64,000 nt of DNA from Azospirillum oryzae (GCF_008364795.1 NZ_VTTM01000001.1:806001-870000); one strand, 5' to 3'. Shown: positions 8,681 through 18,643, counted from the first letter of the stretch. The notes: generated by a model from the sequence alone, not told the origin. Made by a program: numbers and translations.

Positions 8681-9720
8681 GGGAACTCCCGGCCCGAGGG
8701 CTGGCTGCGAAGAATGGGGGTCTCTTCGAGACGCGCGCGGATGGTCTCCAGCACGCCGTCAAGGTTGTCGATCACGTCGATGTTCCAGAAGCGCAGGATG
8801 CGGAAGCCGGCCTGCTCCAGCATCCGCGCCCGCCTTTCGTCATGGGCGGCGCGCTGCTCGGCATGCTGGCCGCCGTCCAGTTCGATGATCAGGCGATGGT
8901 CATGGGCGACGAAGTCGGCGACGAAGCCAAGAATGGGCTCCTGCCGTCGGAATTTCGCGCCGAGTTGGGCATTGCGCAGCTTCTGCCAGACGATCTTTTC
9001 CACATCCGTGGCGTTCATCCGCAGTTCGTGCGCGCGCCCGGTTATGTATTCAGTGGGCTTCGCCTTTGCGATGCTCGCCATATCTCCATTTCCCCCCCGG
9101 GGAGAGGGTCGGGGTGAGGGGGAGGCACTGCGTGAAGTCTTGGGAGAGGCACGCAATGCGCCCCCCTCACCCTGCCCTCTCCCCGGGGGGGAGAGGGTTT
9201 GCTTCCCCGCCGCGTCGCCACCCCGCCGCCACATCGTCCAGCTGGCGCGATGGTGCGCGTGGCAGATCGCCACGGCGAGCGCGTCGGCGGCGTCCGGCGA
9301 GCCGATCTCGCAGCCGGGCAGCAGCAGGCGCACCATCGTCTGGACCTGCGCCTTTTCGGCGCGGCCCTGCCCGACGACCGCCTTCTTGACCATGTTGTTG
9401 GCGTATTCCGCCACCGCCAGCCCGGCCTGGGCCGGCACCAGCAGGGCCACGGCGCGGGCCTGCCCCAGCTTCAGCGTCGAGACCGCATTGCTGTTGACGA
9501 AGGTCTCCTCCACCGCCGCCTCGTCGGGGCGGTAGCGCTCCACCACCGCCGACAGCGCGTCGTGGAGCTGGACCAGCCGCTCGGCCAACGGGCAGGAGTC
9601 GTCCGAATGCACGGCGCCGTCGGCGACGTGGCTCAGGCGGTTGCCCGCCACGTCGATGATGCCCCAGCCGGTGTGGCGCAGACCGGGGTCGATCCCCAGC
9701 AACCGCACCGGCGAAGGCAT
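8677..9720 (-). CDS. ruvC: RuvC resolvase fused in frame to a DUF559 endonuclease-like domain
   Basis: Residues 1-174 are a full RuvC Holliday-junction resolvase: GIDPG with D11, E71 in AVEETF, and D143/D146 in [16 protein letters not shown] are the four catalytic acids, and length matches E. coli RuvC (173). Instead of stopping, the frame crosses a palindromic repeat (residues about 175-210, [12 protein letters not shown] to SPRPSPRGG). It then enters a DUF559 domain (214-347, 135 residues if translated from its own ATG at 9081). That domain has the PD-(D/E)XK/Vsr-like residues D269, E280, D282 and Q285-H286 ([10 protein letters not shown]). The start is the ATG before [12 protein letters not shown]; a GTG at 9753 is open but less likely. 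Whether the product is a fusion or is cleaved or initiated internally cannot be told from sequence. Confidence 0.9.
   Translation of the reverse strand: MPSPVRLLGIDPGLRHTGWGIIDVAGNRLSHVADGAVHSDDSCPLAERLVQLHDALSAVVERYRPDEAAVEETFVNSNAVSTLKLGQARAVALLVPAQAGLAVAEYANNMVKKAVVGQGRAEKAQVQTMVRLLLPGCEIGSPDAADALAVAICHAHHRASWTMWRRGGDAAGKQTLSPPGRGQGEGGALRASPKTSRSASPSPRPSPRGGNGDMASIAKAKPTEYITGRAHELRMNATDVEKIVWQKLRNAQLGAKFRRQEPILGFVADFVAHDHRLIIELDGGQHAEQRAAHDERRARMLEQAGFRILRFWNIDVIDNLDGVLETIRARLEETPILRSQPSGREFP
9091..9197. repeat. GC-rich palindromic intergenic-type repeat inside ruvC (copy 1)
   Basis: Inverted arms ccccggggagagggt plus cggggtgaggggga (9093-9122) and cccctcaccctgccctctcc plus ccgggg (9163-9190) flank a 38-base centre with agaggcacgcaatgcg. 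The arms and the gca-atgc centre recur at 24414-24537 and 31654-31755. Here the element is translated as residues 175-210 of the ruvC product. Confidence 0.85.
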
Positions 9721-9789
9721 CCCCGCCTCACTTCGTCCTGCCCGCGCAAACACGGCACCCGCACTCCGCCTGCAAGACCAGCGTTCAGC

Positions 9790-10542
9790 TTACGCGGTCA
9801 GCTTCTGCATCAGCTCGTCGGAGATGTCGAAGTTGCCTTCGACCACCTGGACGTCGTCGTTGTCCTCCAGCACGTCCAGCAGCTTCAGCAGGCTGGCCGC
9901 GGCATCCTCGCTTGGTGCGACGGTGTTCAGCGGGCGCCAGGTCAGCCGCGCGCTCTCCGCACCGCCGAACTTGGCCTCCAGCGCATCGCGCACGGCCCCG
10001 AAATTCTCGACCGTGGTGGTGACCTCATGGCCGTTCTCGTCGGATTCGACGTTGTCGGCACCGGCCTCCAGCGCCACCTCGAACACGGCGTCGGCATCCG
10101 CGGCGGCGGCCGGGTAGAAGATCGCGCCGATGCGGTTGAACATGAAGCTGACCGAATTGGTCTCGCCCAGGCTACCGCCATACTTGGTGAAGCTGGAGCG
10201 CACTTCCGCCGCCGTGCGGTTGCGGTTGTCGGTCAGCGCCTCGACGATCAGCGCGACGCCGCCGGGGCCGTAGCCCTCGTACCGCACCTCTTCATAGTTC
10301 GCGTCGTCGCCGCCGCCGGGCGTGCCCTGCTTGATGGCGCGGTCGATGCGGTCGCGCGGCATGTTCTGCACGCGCGCAGCGAGAATGGCGGCGCGCAGGC
10401 GCGGGTTGGCCGCCGGGTCCGGCAGGCCGCTCTTGGCGGCCACGGTGATCTCGCGGGCGAGCTTGTTGAAGATCTTGGACCGCTTGGCGTCCTGTGCGCC
10501 CTTGCGGTGCATGATGTTCTTGAACTGGGAATGACCGGCCAT
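9790..10542 (-). CDS. yebC: YebC/TACO1 family protein
   Basis: A 250-residue YebC/PmpR family protein beginning [20 protein letters not shown], the family signature; [40 protein letters not shown] and [13 protein letters not shown] are also typical. The family was long annotated as transcriptional regulators. Mitochondrial TACO1 and some bacterial members act in translation, including relief of stalling at proline-rich stretches. It lies 70 bases ahead of ruvC in the same direction, a common neighbour arrangement. Confidence 0.96.
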   Translation of the reverse strand: MAGHSQFKNIMHRKGAQDAKRSKIFNKLAREITVAAKSGLPDPAANPRLRAAILAARVQNMPRDRIDRAIKQGTPGGGDDANYEEVRYEGYGPGGVALIVEALTDNRNRTAAEVRSSFTKYGGSLGETNSVSFMFNRIGAIFYPAAAADADAVFEVALEAGADNVESDENGHEVTTTVENFGAVRDALEAKFGGAESARLTWRPLNTVAPSEDAAASLLKLLDVLEDNDDVQVVEGNFDISDELMQKLTA

Positions 10543-10723
10543 GGGTCGAACGAGCCTCGAAACGGAAAATGGTCAATCGGGCGGGGTGAGCGCACGACAC
10601 ATGTAACAGGTCTGCCGCCCCACCGCACCTTTTCGGCGCGGGAGACGACACCCACGGGATTAGAAAGTCAATATGGCGAGATTGCGGCGCGGCTGGGAGC
10701 CCAGCAGAGACTTTATGCCGAGG

Positions 10724-11203
10724 TCACCTCAGCCCATGCCCATTGGCAGGCCAGAATGCGGGATCGAGCAGTTCCCCTACGCCATAGGGGCAGTCGCGGG
10801 GGAGATCCTGGTCGTACAGCCCGTCGCACTCCAGCCCCATCAACGCCTCTTCGCGCCCGCCGCTCCAGGCGTCCGGCAGAACCTCGTCCACGCGCGCCTT
10901 TAGGCTGGGGCTGTCCTTCAGCAGCCGTGCCAAGGACAGGCGCTGCTGGCGAACCGACCGCTTCCATCCCTCGCGCGGCCCTTCGGCCGGCGAAAGTTCG
11001 AGCTTCAGCAGATGCTCGATTACCCGTATCAGCCGGCTGAGAAGTTCCCGGCGGTCACGCCCACCCATGCTCTCGATTTCCTCGGCGAGGTTCTCCCAGT
11101 CGAGCGGCAGGTTGGTTCCCGACGCTGCCGCCTCGCGCAGGCGGGCTGCCTGCTCGATCGCCCAGGCGTAGAAATCCTCATCATGCTTCGCATGGAAGCC
11201 CAT
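10724..11203 (-). CDS. DUF29 family protein
   Basis: A 159-residue protein of the DUF29 family. FYAWAIEQAARLREA, LDWENLAEEIESMGGRDRREL and RVIEHLLKLELSP are the characteristic helices, and an acidic cluster lies in the C-terminal part (CDGLYDQDLP). It has no signal peptide or membrane segment. DUF29 proteins occur in many copies in cyanobacteria and some alphaproteobacteria, and no biochemical role is established. It follows ymdB on the same strand with a 15-base gap and may share its transcript. Confidence 0.85.
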   Translation of the reverse strand: MGFHAKHDEDFYAWAIEQAARLREAAASGTNLPLDWENLAEEIESMGGRDRRELLSRLIRVIEHLLKLELSPAEGPREGWKRSVRQQRLSLARLLKDSPSLKARVDEVLPDAWSGGREEALMGLECDGLYDQDLPRDCPYGVGELLDPAFWPANGHGLR

Positions 11204-11218
11204 GACACTGCGCTCCGG

Positions 11219-12043
11219 CTATTGCATCCGTTCCGGCAAAGTCTGGCTCAGCCGCCCGCCGATGCGCAACGGCTCGATGCGGACCGCCAGCCCGGTGCGG
11301 TCGTCGGTCTCCACGTAGCAGCCGCAGACGGTGCCCTCCCCTTCCGCCGGGGACAGCCGTTCGGTCGGCAGCTTCCGCACCATCTTGGCCAGCGCCACCT
11401 CCTTCTTCATGCCGATGGCGCTGTCGTAATCGCCGCACATGCCGGCGTCCGACTGATAGGCGGTGCCCTTCGGCAGGACCATGTGGTCGGCGGTCGGAAC
11501 ATGGCTGTGGGTGCCCACCACCAGCGAGGCGCGGCCGTCGCAGAAATGGCCCATGATCATCTTCTCGCTGGTGGCCTCGCCATGCATGTCGACCAGCACG
11601 GCATCGACGCCGCCCGGCCCCAGCCGGTGCGCCTTCAGCACCCGGTCCACCGCTGCGAAGGGATCGTCCATCGGCTCCATGAACAGGCGGAGCAGCACGT
11701 TGATGACCAGCACCTTGCGCCCGCCGCGCGCCTGCAACAGGACGAATCCGCGGCCGGGCGTGCCCTCCGGGTAGTTCAGCGGACGGATGATGCGCGGCTG
11801 CTGCTCGATGGTGCCGACCAGCTCCTTCTGGTCCCAGGTGTGGTTGCCGAGCGTCACCACGTCGATGCCGGCCTCGAAGAACTCCTCGGCGATCTTGACG
11901 GTGACGCCATAGCCGCCGGCAGAATTCTCGCCGTTGACCACGGTCAGGTCGGGGTCCAGCCGTTCGCGCAGCATCGGCATGTGCGCCAGCACCGCCTCGC
12001 GCCCGGCCCGGCCCACCACATCGCCGAAGAACAGAATCCGCAT
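11219..12043 (-). CDS. YmdB/TIGR00282 family metallophosphoesterase
   Basis: A 274-residue metallophosphoesterase related to Bacillus YmdB, which hydrolyses 2',3'-cyclic nucleotide monophosphates. The metal-binding motifs are in order: FFGDVVGRAGREAV, VNGENSAGGYGVT, TLGNHTWDQKEL, LVDMHGEATSEK and GTHSHVPTADHM. Length matches the family (about 265-280). It sits between fthC (20 bases upstream) and DUF29, and this fthC-ymdB pairing recurs in alphaproteobacteria. The in vivo substrate is not known for this branch. Confidence 0.92.
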   Translation of the reverse strand: MRILFFGDVVGRAGREAVLAHMPMLRERLDPDLTVVNGENSAGGYGVTVKIAEEFFEAGIDVVTLGNHTWDQKELVGTIEQQPRIIRPLNYPEGTPGRGFVLLQARGGRKVLVINVLLRLFMEPMDDPFAAVDRVLKAHRLGPGGVDAVLVDMHGEATSEKMIMGHFCDGRASLVVGTHSHVPTADHMVLPKGTAYQSDAGMCGDYDSAIGMKKEVALAKMVRKLPTERLSPAEGEGTVCGCYVETDDRTGLAVRIEPLRIGGRLSQTLPERMQ

Positions 12044-12063
12044 CGCCCAACCTTCCAGAATAA

Positions 12064-12648
12064 CTACTTACGAACGCGGAGCGTCTCGCGCTCCGTCACG
12101 ATCCAGTCAAGCCGCTCGTCGTGGCCGTCCACCGGCACCGCCGGCATTTCCTGCGCCGCGAAGGCCACGCCGACCGCGACCACCGCCCCGCCATCGCGCA
12201 AGCCATCCAGCGTCCGGTCGTAATAGCCGGCACCATAGCCCAGCCGATGCCCCGAGCGGTCGAAGGCCAGCAGCGGCACCAGCAGCAGCGACGGCCGCAG
12301 CACCGCGCGCCCCTCCGCCGGCTCATGAATGCCGTAACGGCCGGCCGCCATGGGCGCCTGCGGATCCCAATCGCGGAAGACGAGCGCGGTGCCGCGCGGC
12401 CCCGAGACCGGCAGCCCGACCGTATGACCGAGTTCTTTAAGATGGAGCAAAGCCGGCCGCGCGTCGAGTTCGGAGCCGAGCGGCCAATATCCCCCGGCGG
12501 CGCCGCGCGGCAGATGGCCGCCTTGCGCCAGTTCGGCGATGCGGTCGCGCACGGCGGCGGATGCGGCGGGGCGGTCGGAGTCGGCGATGGCGTCGCGCCG
12601 GACGCGCGCCTCGCGTCGGGCGGCGTCCTTGGCTTGCGGATCGGTCAT
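12064..12648 (-). CDS. fthC: 5-formyltetrahydrofolate cyclo-ligase
   Basis: Converts 5-formyl-THF to 5,10-methenyl-THF using ATP, returning the storage folate to the one-carbon pool. The 194-residue protein has the family signature LGYGAGYYDRTLDGL and the substrate-binding segment GYWPLGSELDARP. It lies directly downstream of the 6S RNA gene, the order ssrS-fthC (ygfA) found across proteobacteria, so it may be transcribed as read-through from the 6S promoter. Confidence 0.95.
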   Translation of the reverse strand: MTDPQAKDAARREARVRRDAIADSDRPAASAAVRDRIAELAQGGHLPRGAAGGYWPLGSELDARPALLHLKELGHTVGLPVSGPRGTALVFRDWDPQAPMAAGRYGIHEPAEGRAVLRPSLLLVPLLAFDRSGHRLGYGAGYYDRTLDGLRDGGAVVAVGVAFAAQEMPAVPVDGHDERLDWIVTERETLRVRK

Positions 12649-12694
12649 CGCGGACTGCGTGCGGGAAGAAAAGGGTGGAAGGTGCCGCCTCGGC

Positions 12695-12850
12695 CGGTGG
12701 CCATATGCCTATCCTCCATGGCCTGCATGAGCAGGTGGGCGCCATATACCCGGCCCTATGGGCCGGACAGGGACAGCTCCCTAGAGATCAAGGTTATCGG
12801 CCCTGGGGATTATTGCAGCCTGTCGAACCAGGCAGCGGTCCTTCCGTGTA
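12695..12850 (-). ncRNA. ssrS: 6S RNA (ssrS), ends approximate
   Basis: 6S RNA imitates an open promoter and binds sigma70 RNA polymerase. Between zapA and fthC, where ssrS lies in most proteobacteria, the minus strand reads aatccccagggccgataacc. This resembles the conserved agtccccugagccgauauu of E. coli 6S on the 5' side of the central bubble. It is followed by ctagggagctgtccctgtcc and a GC-rich palindrome (cggcccatagggccg). The region has extended self-complementarity and no coding potential. The 5' and 3' ends were not determined from sequence. Confidence 0.75.
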
Positions 12851-12855
12851 CCAAT

Positions 12856-13164
12856 CTAGGCGCGCTCGAGCCGCGCGGCAACCTCTTCGATGCGTTTTGC
12901 CACACGATCGAGTTCGCCGACCACCGCGCCCTCGTCCACGGCAGGGGCGATGCCCTTGCCGGACATCACGTCCTGCAGCTCGTCGGCCAGCACCAGACAG
13001 GTCATCAGCATCATCTGCGCCTCCGACCCGCTGCGGCCGCCGCCGGTCAGCCGGCGCAGACGCTCGTCGACGTAGGCCGCCAGTTCCCGCAGCCGCGCTT
13101 CCTGGCCGTCCTCGCACAGCATGCGATAGAAGCGGCCGTTCACTTCGATGTCGACCTGGGCCAT
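12856..13164 (-). CDS. zapA: Cell division protein ZapA
   Basis: ZapA bundles FtsZ filaments at the Z-ring. The 102-residue product starts MAQVDIEVNGRFYRMLCEDG and has LRELAAYVDERLRRL and the coiled-coil tail AVVGELDRVAKRIEEVAARL. A longer open frame exists upstream, but it overlaps the neighbouring gene and has no family similarity; this ATG gives the normal length. It precedes 6S RNA and follows the DUF4164 protein, whose stop is four bases away. Confidence 0.93.
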   Translation of the reverse strand: MAQVDIEVNGRFYRMLCEDGQEARLRELAAYVDERLRRLTGGGRSGSEAQMMLMTCLVLADELQDVMSGKGIAPAVDEGAVVGELDRVAKRIEEVAARLERA

Positions 13165-13168
13165 GGCG

Positions 13169-13393
13169 TCAGCTCTCCAGCACTTGTTGCAGTCGGGCGA
13201 TGGCGACCTCCAGCCGCTGGGATACCGCCTCCGCGGTGGCCTGGGCGGTCGCCCGGTCCGCCCGCGCGGTTTCCAGCGCCTGCGACAAGTCCTGTTCGCG
13301 CCGGACCACCCGCTCATCACGGGCCGTCGCGGCATGCTCCAGCCGGTCCACAGCGCGGCCGAGACGGTCGAGAGCGGCTTTCAGGGAATCCAT
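13169..13393 (-). CDS. DUF4164 family small coiled-coil protein
   Basis: A 74-residue, almost wholly helical protein: MDSLKAALDRLGRAVDRLEH opens a heptad pattern that continues to the C-terminal QRLEVAIARLQQVLES. The family is unstudied but sits directly upstream of zapA in alphaproteobacteria, which suggests a role in Z-ring assembly or as a ZapA partner (inference). A TTG three codons upstream is open, but the ATG is preferred. Confidence 0.8.
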   Translation of the reverse strand: MDSLKAALDRLGRAVDRLEHAATARDERVVRREQDLSQALETARADRATAQATAEAVSQRLEVAIARLQQVLES

Positions 13394-13790
13394 GGACGTC
13401 AACCTCGACCTGTGGGCACGTCATGTTCTAGGCGTAGAAGCTCGATCGGCGCTGCGCCAAGCCGAACCGCTGCCTTATCGCAGCGCCTAGAGTTGGGCCG
13501 GCACACCGACCGCGTCAACCGTCACGACGGCTTCTTCCACCGAATGCCCATACGGAATACCGGGGCGTGACGGAAGGCCGCAGAGGATGCGACAGTGACG
13601 AAACAATGCCGGACGGAGCGCATCCCACACGGAAGAGGGGCCTCTGCCATACCATTTCCTACCCCATTCCCATGTTGACCTGCGGACGGCGGTTCTGCAT
13701 GGTGCGCCCGTTTCGCGGCGCCTTCCAAGGCGACCGCGCAACGTCCGTTGCCGACGCCGCAACCGCGCCCGACTCCGCAGGAAACGCCAG
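13394..13790. promoter_or_regulatory. Divergent intergenic region between DUF4164-zapA and tkt
   Basis: About 400 bases without a convincing gene; it must hold the outward promoters for zapA and for tkt. A perfect 9-base inverted repeat (ggcgctgcg at 13448-13456, cgcagcgcc at 13479-13487) lies 55 bases upstream of the DUF4164 start and could be an operator or a hairpin. Before tkt, aggaa about 7 bases ahead of the ATG is a fair ribosome binding site. No clear -35/-10 pair was seen. Confidence 0.4.
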
Positions 13791-15785
13791 ATGTCCGCTG
13801 CCTCCGCCCAGCCCTCCCTCCACACGATGGCCAGCGCGATCCGCGCGCTCTCCATGGACGCGGTCGAGGCCGCGAAGTCCGGCCACCCGGGCATGCCGAT
13901 GGGCATGGCCGACGTCGCCACGGTCCTGTTCACCCAGTTCCTGAAGTTCGATCCGAAGAACCCGTCCTGGCCCGACCGCGACCGCTTCGTGCTGTCGGCC
14001 GGCCACGGGTCGATGCTGATCTATTCGCTGGCCTACCTGACCGGCTACGAGCGGATGACGATCGACGAGATCAAGCGCTTCCGCCAGCTGGGCAGCCTGA
14101 CCCCCGGCCACCCGGAAGTCGATCCCTCCCTCGGCATCGAGATGACCACCGGCCCGCTCGGCCAGGGCGTCTCCACCGCGGTCGGCATGGCGCTGGCGGA
14201 GCGGATCACCAACGCCCGCTTCGGCGACGAGCTGATCGACCACTACACCTACGTCATCGCCTCGGACGGCGACCTGATGGAGGGCGTCAGCCACGAGGCC
14301 TGCTCGCTGGCCGGCCATCTCGGGCTGAACCGCCTGATCGTGCTGTGGGACGACAACCACATCTCCATCGACGGCTCGACCGACCTCAGCTTCACCGACG
14401 ACACCCAGGCGCGCTTCCGCTCCTACGGCTGGAACACCATCGCCGTCGACGGCCACGACACCGACGCCGTGTCGAAGGCCATCGCCCAGGCCCGGACCTC
14501 CACCGACAAGCCGACGCTGATCGCCTGCCGCACCATCATCGGCAAGGGCGCGCCGAACAAGGCCAACACCCACGGCTGCCACGGTTCGCCGCTGGGCGCC
14601 GACGAGGTCGCCGCGACCCGCACCGCCATCGGCTGGACCCATGAGCCCTTCGTCGTTCCGGACGAGGTTCTGTCCGCCTGGCGCGCCGCCGGTTCCCGCA
14701 GCGCCGACGCCTATGCCGCCTGGGCCGGCCGCCGCGCCACCCTGACCGAGGCCGCCGGCAAGGCGTTCGACGAGGCCTTCGGCCGCGGCGTTCCCTCCGC
14801 CCTGGCCGACACCATCGTCGCCTTCAAGCAGAAGGTCAGCGCCGACAAGCCGAGCTGGGCGACCCGCGTCGCTTCCGGCAACACGCTGGAGGTCCTGGTC
14901 CCGGCGATCCACGAACTGATCGGCGGCTCCGCCGACCTGACCCCGTCGAACAACACCAAGGTCAAGAACACCGCCGACGTGAAGGGCAAGGGCGAGTTCG
15001 CCGGCCGTTATGTCCGCTACGGCGTGCGCGAGCACGGCATGGCGACGCTGATGAACGGCATGACGCTGCATGGCGGCATCATCCCCTACGGCGGCACCTT
15101 CATGCAGTTCGCCGACTATTGCCGTCCGTCGATCCGTCTGGCCGCGCTGATGAAGCAGCGCACCGTCTTCGTGATGACCCACGACTCGATCGGTCTCGGC
15201 GAAGACGGCCCGACCCACCAGCCGGTCGAACATCTGGCCGCTCTGCGCGCCATCCCCAACCTGCTTGTCCTGCGCCCGGCCGACGCGGTCGAGACCGCCG
15301 AGTGCTGGCAGATCGCGCTGGAGGCCACCGGCAGCCCGTCGGTTCTGGCACTGACCCGCCAGAATGTGCCGACCCTGCGCACCGAGCACACCGCCGACAA
15401 CCTGTCCGCCCGCGGCGCCTATGTCCTGGCCGAGGCCGATGGCGAGCGCAAGGCGACCATCCTCGCCACCGGTTCGGAAGTGTCGCTGGCGATGGAGGCC
15501 CGCAAGGCCCTGCAGGCCCAGGGCATCGGCACCGCCGTTGTGTCTATGCCGAGTTGGGAACTGTTCGAGCGCCAGGACGATGCGTACAAGGCCTCGGTGC
15601 TCGGCACCGGCGTGCGCGTCGGCGTCGAGGCGGCGATCCGTCTGGGCTGGGACCGCTGGCTGGGCGACAAGGGCGCCTTCGTCGGCATGGCCGGCTTCGG
15701 CGAATCGGCGCCGTACCAGGAACTGTACAAGCACTTCGGCATCACCGCCGAAGCGGTCGTGGACGCCGTTAAAGCGCGCCTGTAA
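13791..15785 (+). CDS. tkt: Transketolase
   Basis: A thiamine-diphosphate enzyme that moves two-carbon units between sugar phosphates in the pentose phosphate and Calvin pathways. The 664-residue protein starts [20 protein letters not shown] and shows [15 protein letters not shown], the ThDP/Mg motif [14 protein letters not shown] with [10 protein letters not shown], the transketolase signature around [12 protein letters not shown] and [20 protein letters not shown]. Length is normal (about 660). gap follows 73 bases later on the same strand, probably in one operon of central carbon metabolism. Confidence 0.98.
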   Translation: MSAASAQPSLHTMASAIRALSMDAVEAAKSGHPGMPMGMADVATVLFTQFLKFDPKNPSWPDRDRFVLSAGHGSMLIYSLAYLTGYERMTIDEIKRFRQLGSLTPGHPEVDPSLGIEMTTGPLGQGVSTAVGMALAERITNARFGDELIDHYTYVIASDGDLMEGVSHEACSLAGHLGLNRLIVLWDDNHISIDGSTDLSFTDDTQARFRSYGWNTIAVDGHDTDAVSKAIAQARTSTDKPTLIACRTIIGKGAPNKANTHGCHGSPLGADEVAATRTAIGWTHEPFVVPDEVLSAWRAAGSRSADAYAAWAGRRATLTEAAGKAFDEAFGRGVPSALADTIVAFKQKVSADKPSWATRVASGNTLEVLVPAIHELIGGSADLTPSNNTKVKNTADVKGKGEFAGRYVRYGVREHGMATLMNGMTLHGGIIPYGGTFMQFADYCRPSIRLAALMKQRTVFVMTHDSIGLGEDGPTHQPVEHLAALRAIPNLLVLRPADAVETAECWQIALEATGSPSVLALTRQNVPTLRTEHTADNLSARGAYVLAEADGERKATILATGSEVSLAMEARKALQAQGIGTAVVSMPSWELFERQDDAYKASVLGTGVRVGVEAAIRLGWDRWLGDKGAFVGMAGFGESAPYQELYKHFGITAEAVVDAVKARL

Positions 15786-15858
15786 GGGCGCGTCTCTGAG
15801 AGAAGCCGAAGGGGCGTCCAGCAGAATTCGGGCGCCCCATATCCAACTGGAGGAAGTC

Positions 15859-16881
15859 ATGGCTGTACGGGTAGCGATCAACGGTTTTGGCCGCATCGGC
15901 CGTCTGGTTCTGCGCGCCATCTACGAGAGCGGCCGCAAGGACGTGGAGGTCGTGGCGATCAACGACCTCGCCGATCTGAAGGCCAACGCGCACCTGCTGA
16001 AGTACGACAGCGTCCACGGCCGCTTCCCCGGCACCATCGAGACCGCCCAATCTGAAGACGGGGGCGGCGTCCTGATCGTCAACGGCCACTCCATCAAGGT
16101 CGTGCAGGAGCGTGACCCGGCCAAGCTGCCGTGGAAGGATCTCGGCATCGAGATCGCCATGGAATGCTCGGGCATCTTCACCAAGCGCGCCGACGCCGCC
16201 AAGCATCTGGAAGCCGGCGCGCAGAAGGTGCTGATCTCGGCCCCGGCCACCGATGAGGACATCACCGTCGTCTACGGCGTCAACCACGACAAGCTGACCG
16301 CCGAGCACCGGATCGTCTCCAACGCCTCCTGCACCACCAACTGCCTGGCCCCGGTCGCGCATGTCCTCCACAACCTGGTGGGCATCGAGAAGGGCTTCAT
16401 GACCACGATCCACTCCTACACGGGTGACCAGCGGATCGTCGACACCAACCACAAGGACCTGCACCGCGCCCGCGCCGCGGCCCTGAACATGATCCCGACC
16501 TCCACCGGCGCCGCCAAGGCCGTCGGCAAGGTGCTGCCGGAGCTGAAGGGCAAGCTGGACGGCACCGCGATGCGCGTTCCGACCCCGAACGTGTCGGTCG
16601 TCGACTTCAAGTTCACCGCCAAGCGCGCCACCTCGGTCGAAGAGATCACCAAGGCGATCTCCGATGCCGCCAACGGCCCGCTGAAGGGCGTGCTGGCCGC
16701 CTACACCGAAGATCTGGTTTCGACCGACTTCAACCATGACCCGAACAGCTCGATCTTCGCGCTGAACGAGACCAAGGTCATCGACGGCAACTTCGTCCGC
16801 ATCATGACCTGGTACGACAACGAGTGGGGCTTCTCCAACCGCATGAGCGACACCGCCGTCGCCATGGCGAACGCCAAGTAA
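15859..16881 (+). CDS. gap: Glyceraldehyde-3-phosphate dehydrogenase
   Basis: Catalyses the NAD-dependent oxidation and phosphorylation of glyceraldehyde 3-phosphate. The 340-residue product begins MAVRVAINGFGRIGRLVLRA (Rossmann motif) and contains the active-site SNASCTTNCLAP with the catalytic Cys at residue 158, plus TGDQRIVD and WYDNEWGFSNRM. ggagg eight bases before the ATG fixes the start. It follows tkt and ends at a strong bidirectional terminator; the expected pgk does not follow. Confidence 0.98.
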   Translation: MAVRVAINGFGRIGRLVLRAIYESGRKDVEVVAINDLADLKANAHLLKYDSVHGRFPGTIETAQSEDGGGVLIVNGHSIKVVQERDPAKLPWKDLGIEIAMECSGIFTKRADAAKHLEAGAQKVLISAPATDEDITVVYGVNHDKLTAEHRIVSNASCTTNCLAPVAHVLHNLVGIEKGFMTTIHSYTGDQRIVDTNHKDLHRARAAALNMIPTSTGAAKAVGKVLPELKGKLDGTAMRVPTPNVSVVDFKFTAKRATSVEEITKAISDAANGPLKGVLAAYTEDLVSTDFNHDPNSSIFALNETKVIDGNFVRIMTWYDNEWGFSNRMSDTAVAMANAK

Positions 16882-16896
16882 GCCTCGCCTACCCGA

Positions 16897-16933
16897 GAAA
16901 AAGGCGCCTTCCCGTGGGGAAGGCGCCTTTTTT
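16897..16933. terminator. Bidirectional terminator between gap and the chemoreceptor gene
   Basis: Stem aaggcgccttccc pairs with gggaaggcgcctt around a 3-base loop, with T6 on the plus side and A5 before the stem (T5 on the minus strand). It lies between two convergent genes and serves both. Confidence 0.92.
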
Positions 16934-16954
16934 CTTTTCAGTGGCCGCAGGCCT

Positions 16955-18643
16955 TCAGGCCGCCCGCACCGTCGCCAGGAAGTCGCCGACCTTCGCGTTC
17001 AGCCCGGCCGCTTCGCTGGTCAACTTGCCCAGCGCCTCGACCAGTTCGCGGGCGGTGCGGCCGCTCTCGTCCGACGCGGCGGTGACGCCGGAGATGCTGG
17101 ACGACACCTCGCCGGTGCCGGATGCCGCCTGCTGGACCGAGCGGGAGATTTCCGCGGTGGCGGCGTTCTGCTGGTCGACCGCGGCGGAGATCGTCGTTGC
17201 GATGGCACTCAGCCGCTCGATCACCGCCGACACCTTCTGGATTTCCGTCACCGCCTGACCGGTCACCGCCTGGATGCCGCTCATCTGGCCGCCGATCTCG
17301 TCGGTGGCCTTGGCCGTCTGGTTGGCCAGCGCCTTCACCTCGCTCGCCACGACGGCGAAGCCCTTGCCGGCCTCGCCGGCCCGCGCCGCCTCGATGGTGG
17401 CGTTCAGCGCCAGCAGATTGGTCTGTCCGGCGATGGAGTTGATCAGTCCGACGACCGTACCGATCCGCTCGACCGCCTCGGCGAGGCTGCCGATGCGGCC
17501 GGTGGCCTCCTGCGCCATGCCGACCGCCTCGCCGGCGACGCGGCTGGCTTCCGACACCTGCCGGCCGATCTCGACGATGGAGCAGGACAGCTGTTCCGAC
17601 GCAGCGGCGACGGTCTGCACGTTGGCGGCGGTGCCGTCGCTGGCGCTCGCCACGATCCCGGCCAGCTGGCTGGTCTGCTCCGCGGCGTGCGACATCGCCC
17701 GAACCTTCTGGCCCAGCGCGTCGGTTGTGGTGGAGACGGAGCGGATCATGCCGCCCACCGTCCCCTCGAATTGCGCGGCCAGCCGGTCCATCGCCTGCCG
17801 CTTTTCCTCCACCGCCCGGCGCGCGGCCTCCGCCTGTTCGGCCTCCAGCCGGCGGGCGGCCTCGGCATTGACCCGGAACACCTGGACCGCCCGGCCCATG
17901 TCACCCAGTTCGTCGCCGCCCTCAGTCTCCGGAATGGTGACGGAAAGGTTGCCGTCGGCGAGCGAGCGCATGGCGTCGGACAGGCGGCGGATGCGCCGGC
18001 TGATCGAATTGCCGACCAGCGCGATCAGCGCCACCGCCGGCAGCACCAACCCGCCGACAAAGGCCGCCATGGTCCACAGGCTGTTGGCGAATCGGGCGTC
18101 CAGATCATCGATATAGACGCCGGTGCCGATGGCCAGTTGCCACGGCTCGAACATCTTCACATAGCTGAGCTTGGGCAGCGGCTCGCTGCCGCCGGCCTTG
18201 GGATAGCTGTAATAGACGAAGCCCTCGCCCTTGGCCTTGGCGGTGTCGACCATCTCACGCGAGAAATAGACGCCGTTGGCATCCTTCTGGTCGCGCTGAT
18301 CCTTGCCGATCACGTCCGGCCGCACCGGATGGATGACGGTGCGATAGCCGGTATCGAGGACGAAGATGTAGTCCTTGCCGCTGTAGAGCATCGTGTTGAT
18401 GTTGGCCTTGAACCGGTCGAAGGCCTGATCGCGGGTCAGCCGGCCGGCCTTGACCTCGGCCTCGTAACCGGTCGCCAGACCATGGGCGGCCTGCACGACG
18501 GAGCGCAGGGTTTCCTTCCGATCCTCCAGCGTGCTGCGCTGGTTCAACCACAGCGCGGCGGCGGCAAGCGCGATACTGACGGCCCCGGCCAGCGCAACCA
18601 GTGTCCACAGCTTCGTTCGCAGAGTCAGTTTCAGTCCGCTCAT
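16955..18643 (-). CDS. Methyl-accepting chemotaxis protein with sCache_2 sensor
   Basis: A 562-residue chemoreceptor. It has TM1 (about 12-34) and a periplasmic single-Cache domain (about 38-185, with [20 protein letters not shown] and [18 protein letters not shown], typical of sCache_2 sensors of small carboxylates). TM2 (about 189-212), HAMP, and the methyl-accepting helical hairpin with the tip [20 protein letters not shown] follow. It ends [11 protein letters not shown] and has no C-terminal CheR-docking pentapeptide. It is alone, convergent with gap, and not beside che genes. The ligand cannot be assigned from sequence. Confidence 0.95.
   Translation of the reverse strand: MSGLKLTLRTKLWTLVALAGAVSIALAAAALWLNQRSTLEDRKETLRSVVQAAHGLATGYEAEVKAGRLTRDQAFDRFKANINTMLYSGKDYIFVLDTGYRTVIHPVRPDVIGKDQRDQKDANGVYFSREMVDTAKAKGEGFVYYSYPKAGGSEPLPKLSYVKMFEPWQLAIGTGVYIDDLDARFANSLWTMAAFVGGLVLPAVALIALVGNSISRRIRRLSDAMRSLADGNLSVTIPETEGGDELGDMGRAVQVFRVNAEAARRLEAEQAEAARRAVEEKRQAMDRLAAQFEGTVGGMIRSVSTTTDALGQKVRAMSHAAEQTSQLAGIVASASDGTAANVQTVAAASEQLSCSIVEIGRQVSEASRVAGEAVGMAQEATGRIGSLAEAVERIGTVVGLINSIAGQTNLLALNATIEAARAGEAGKGFAVVASEVKALANQTAKATDEIGGQMSGIQAVTGQAVTEIQKVSAVIERLSAIATTISAAVDQQNAATAEISRSVQQAASGTGEVSSSISGVTAASDESGRTARELVEALGKLTSEAAGLNAKVGDFLATVRAA

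Noticed and set aside
13659..15920. 753-codon minus-strand frame opposite tkt
   Set aside because: Long antisense frames are common in GC-rich coding DNA. The sequence is low-complexity Gly/Ala/Arg/Asp with no family match, and tkt is certain.
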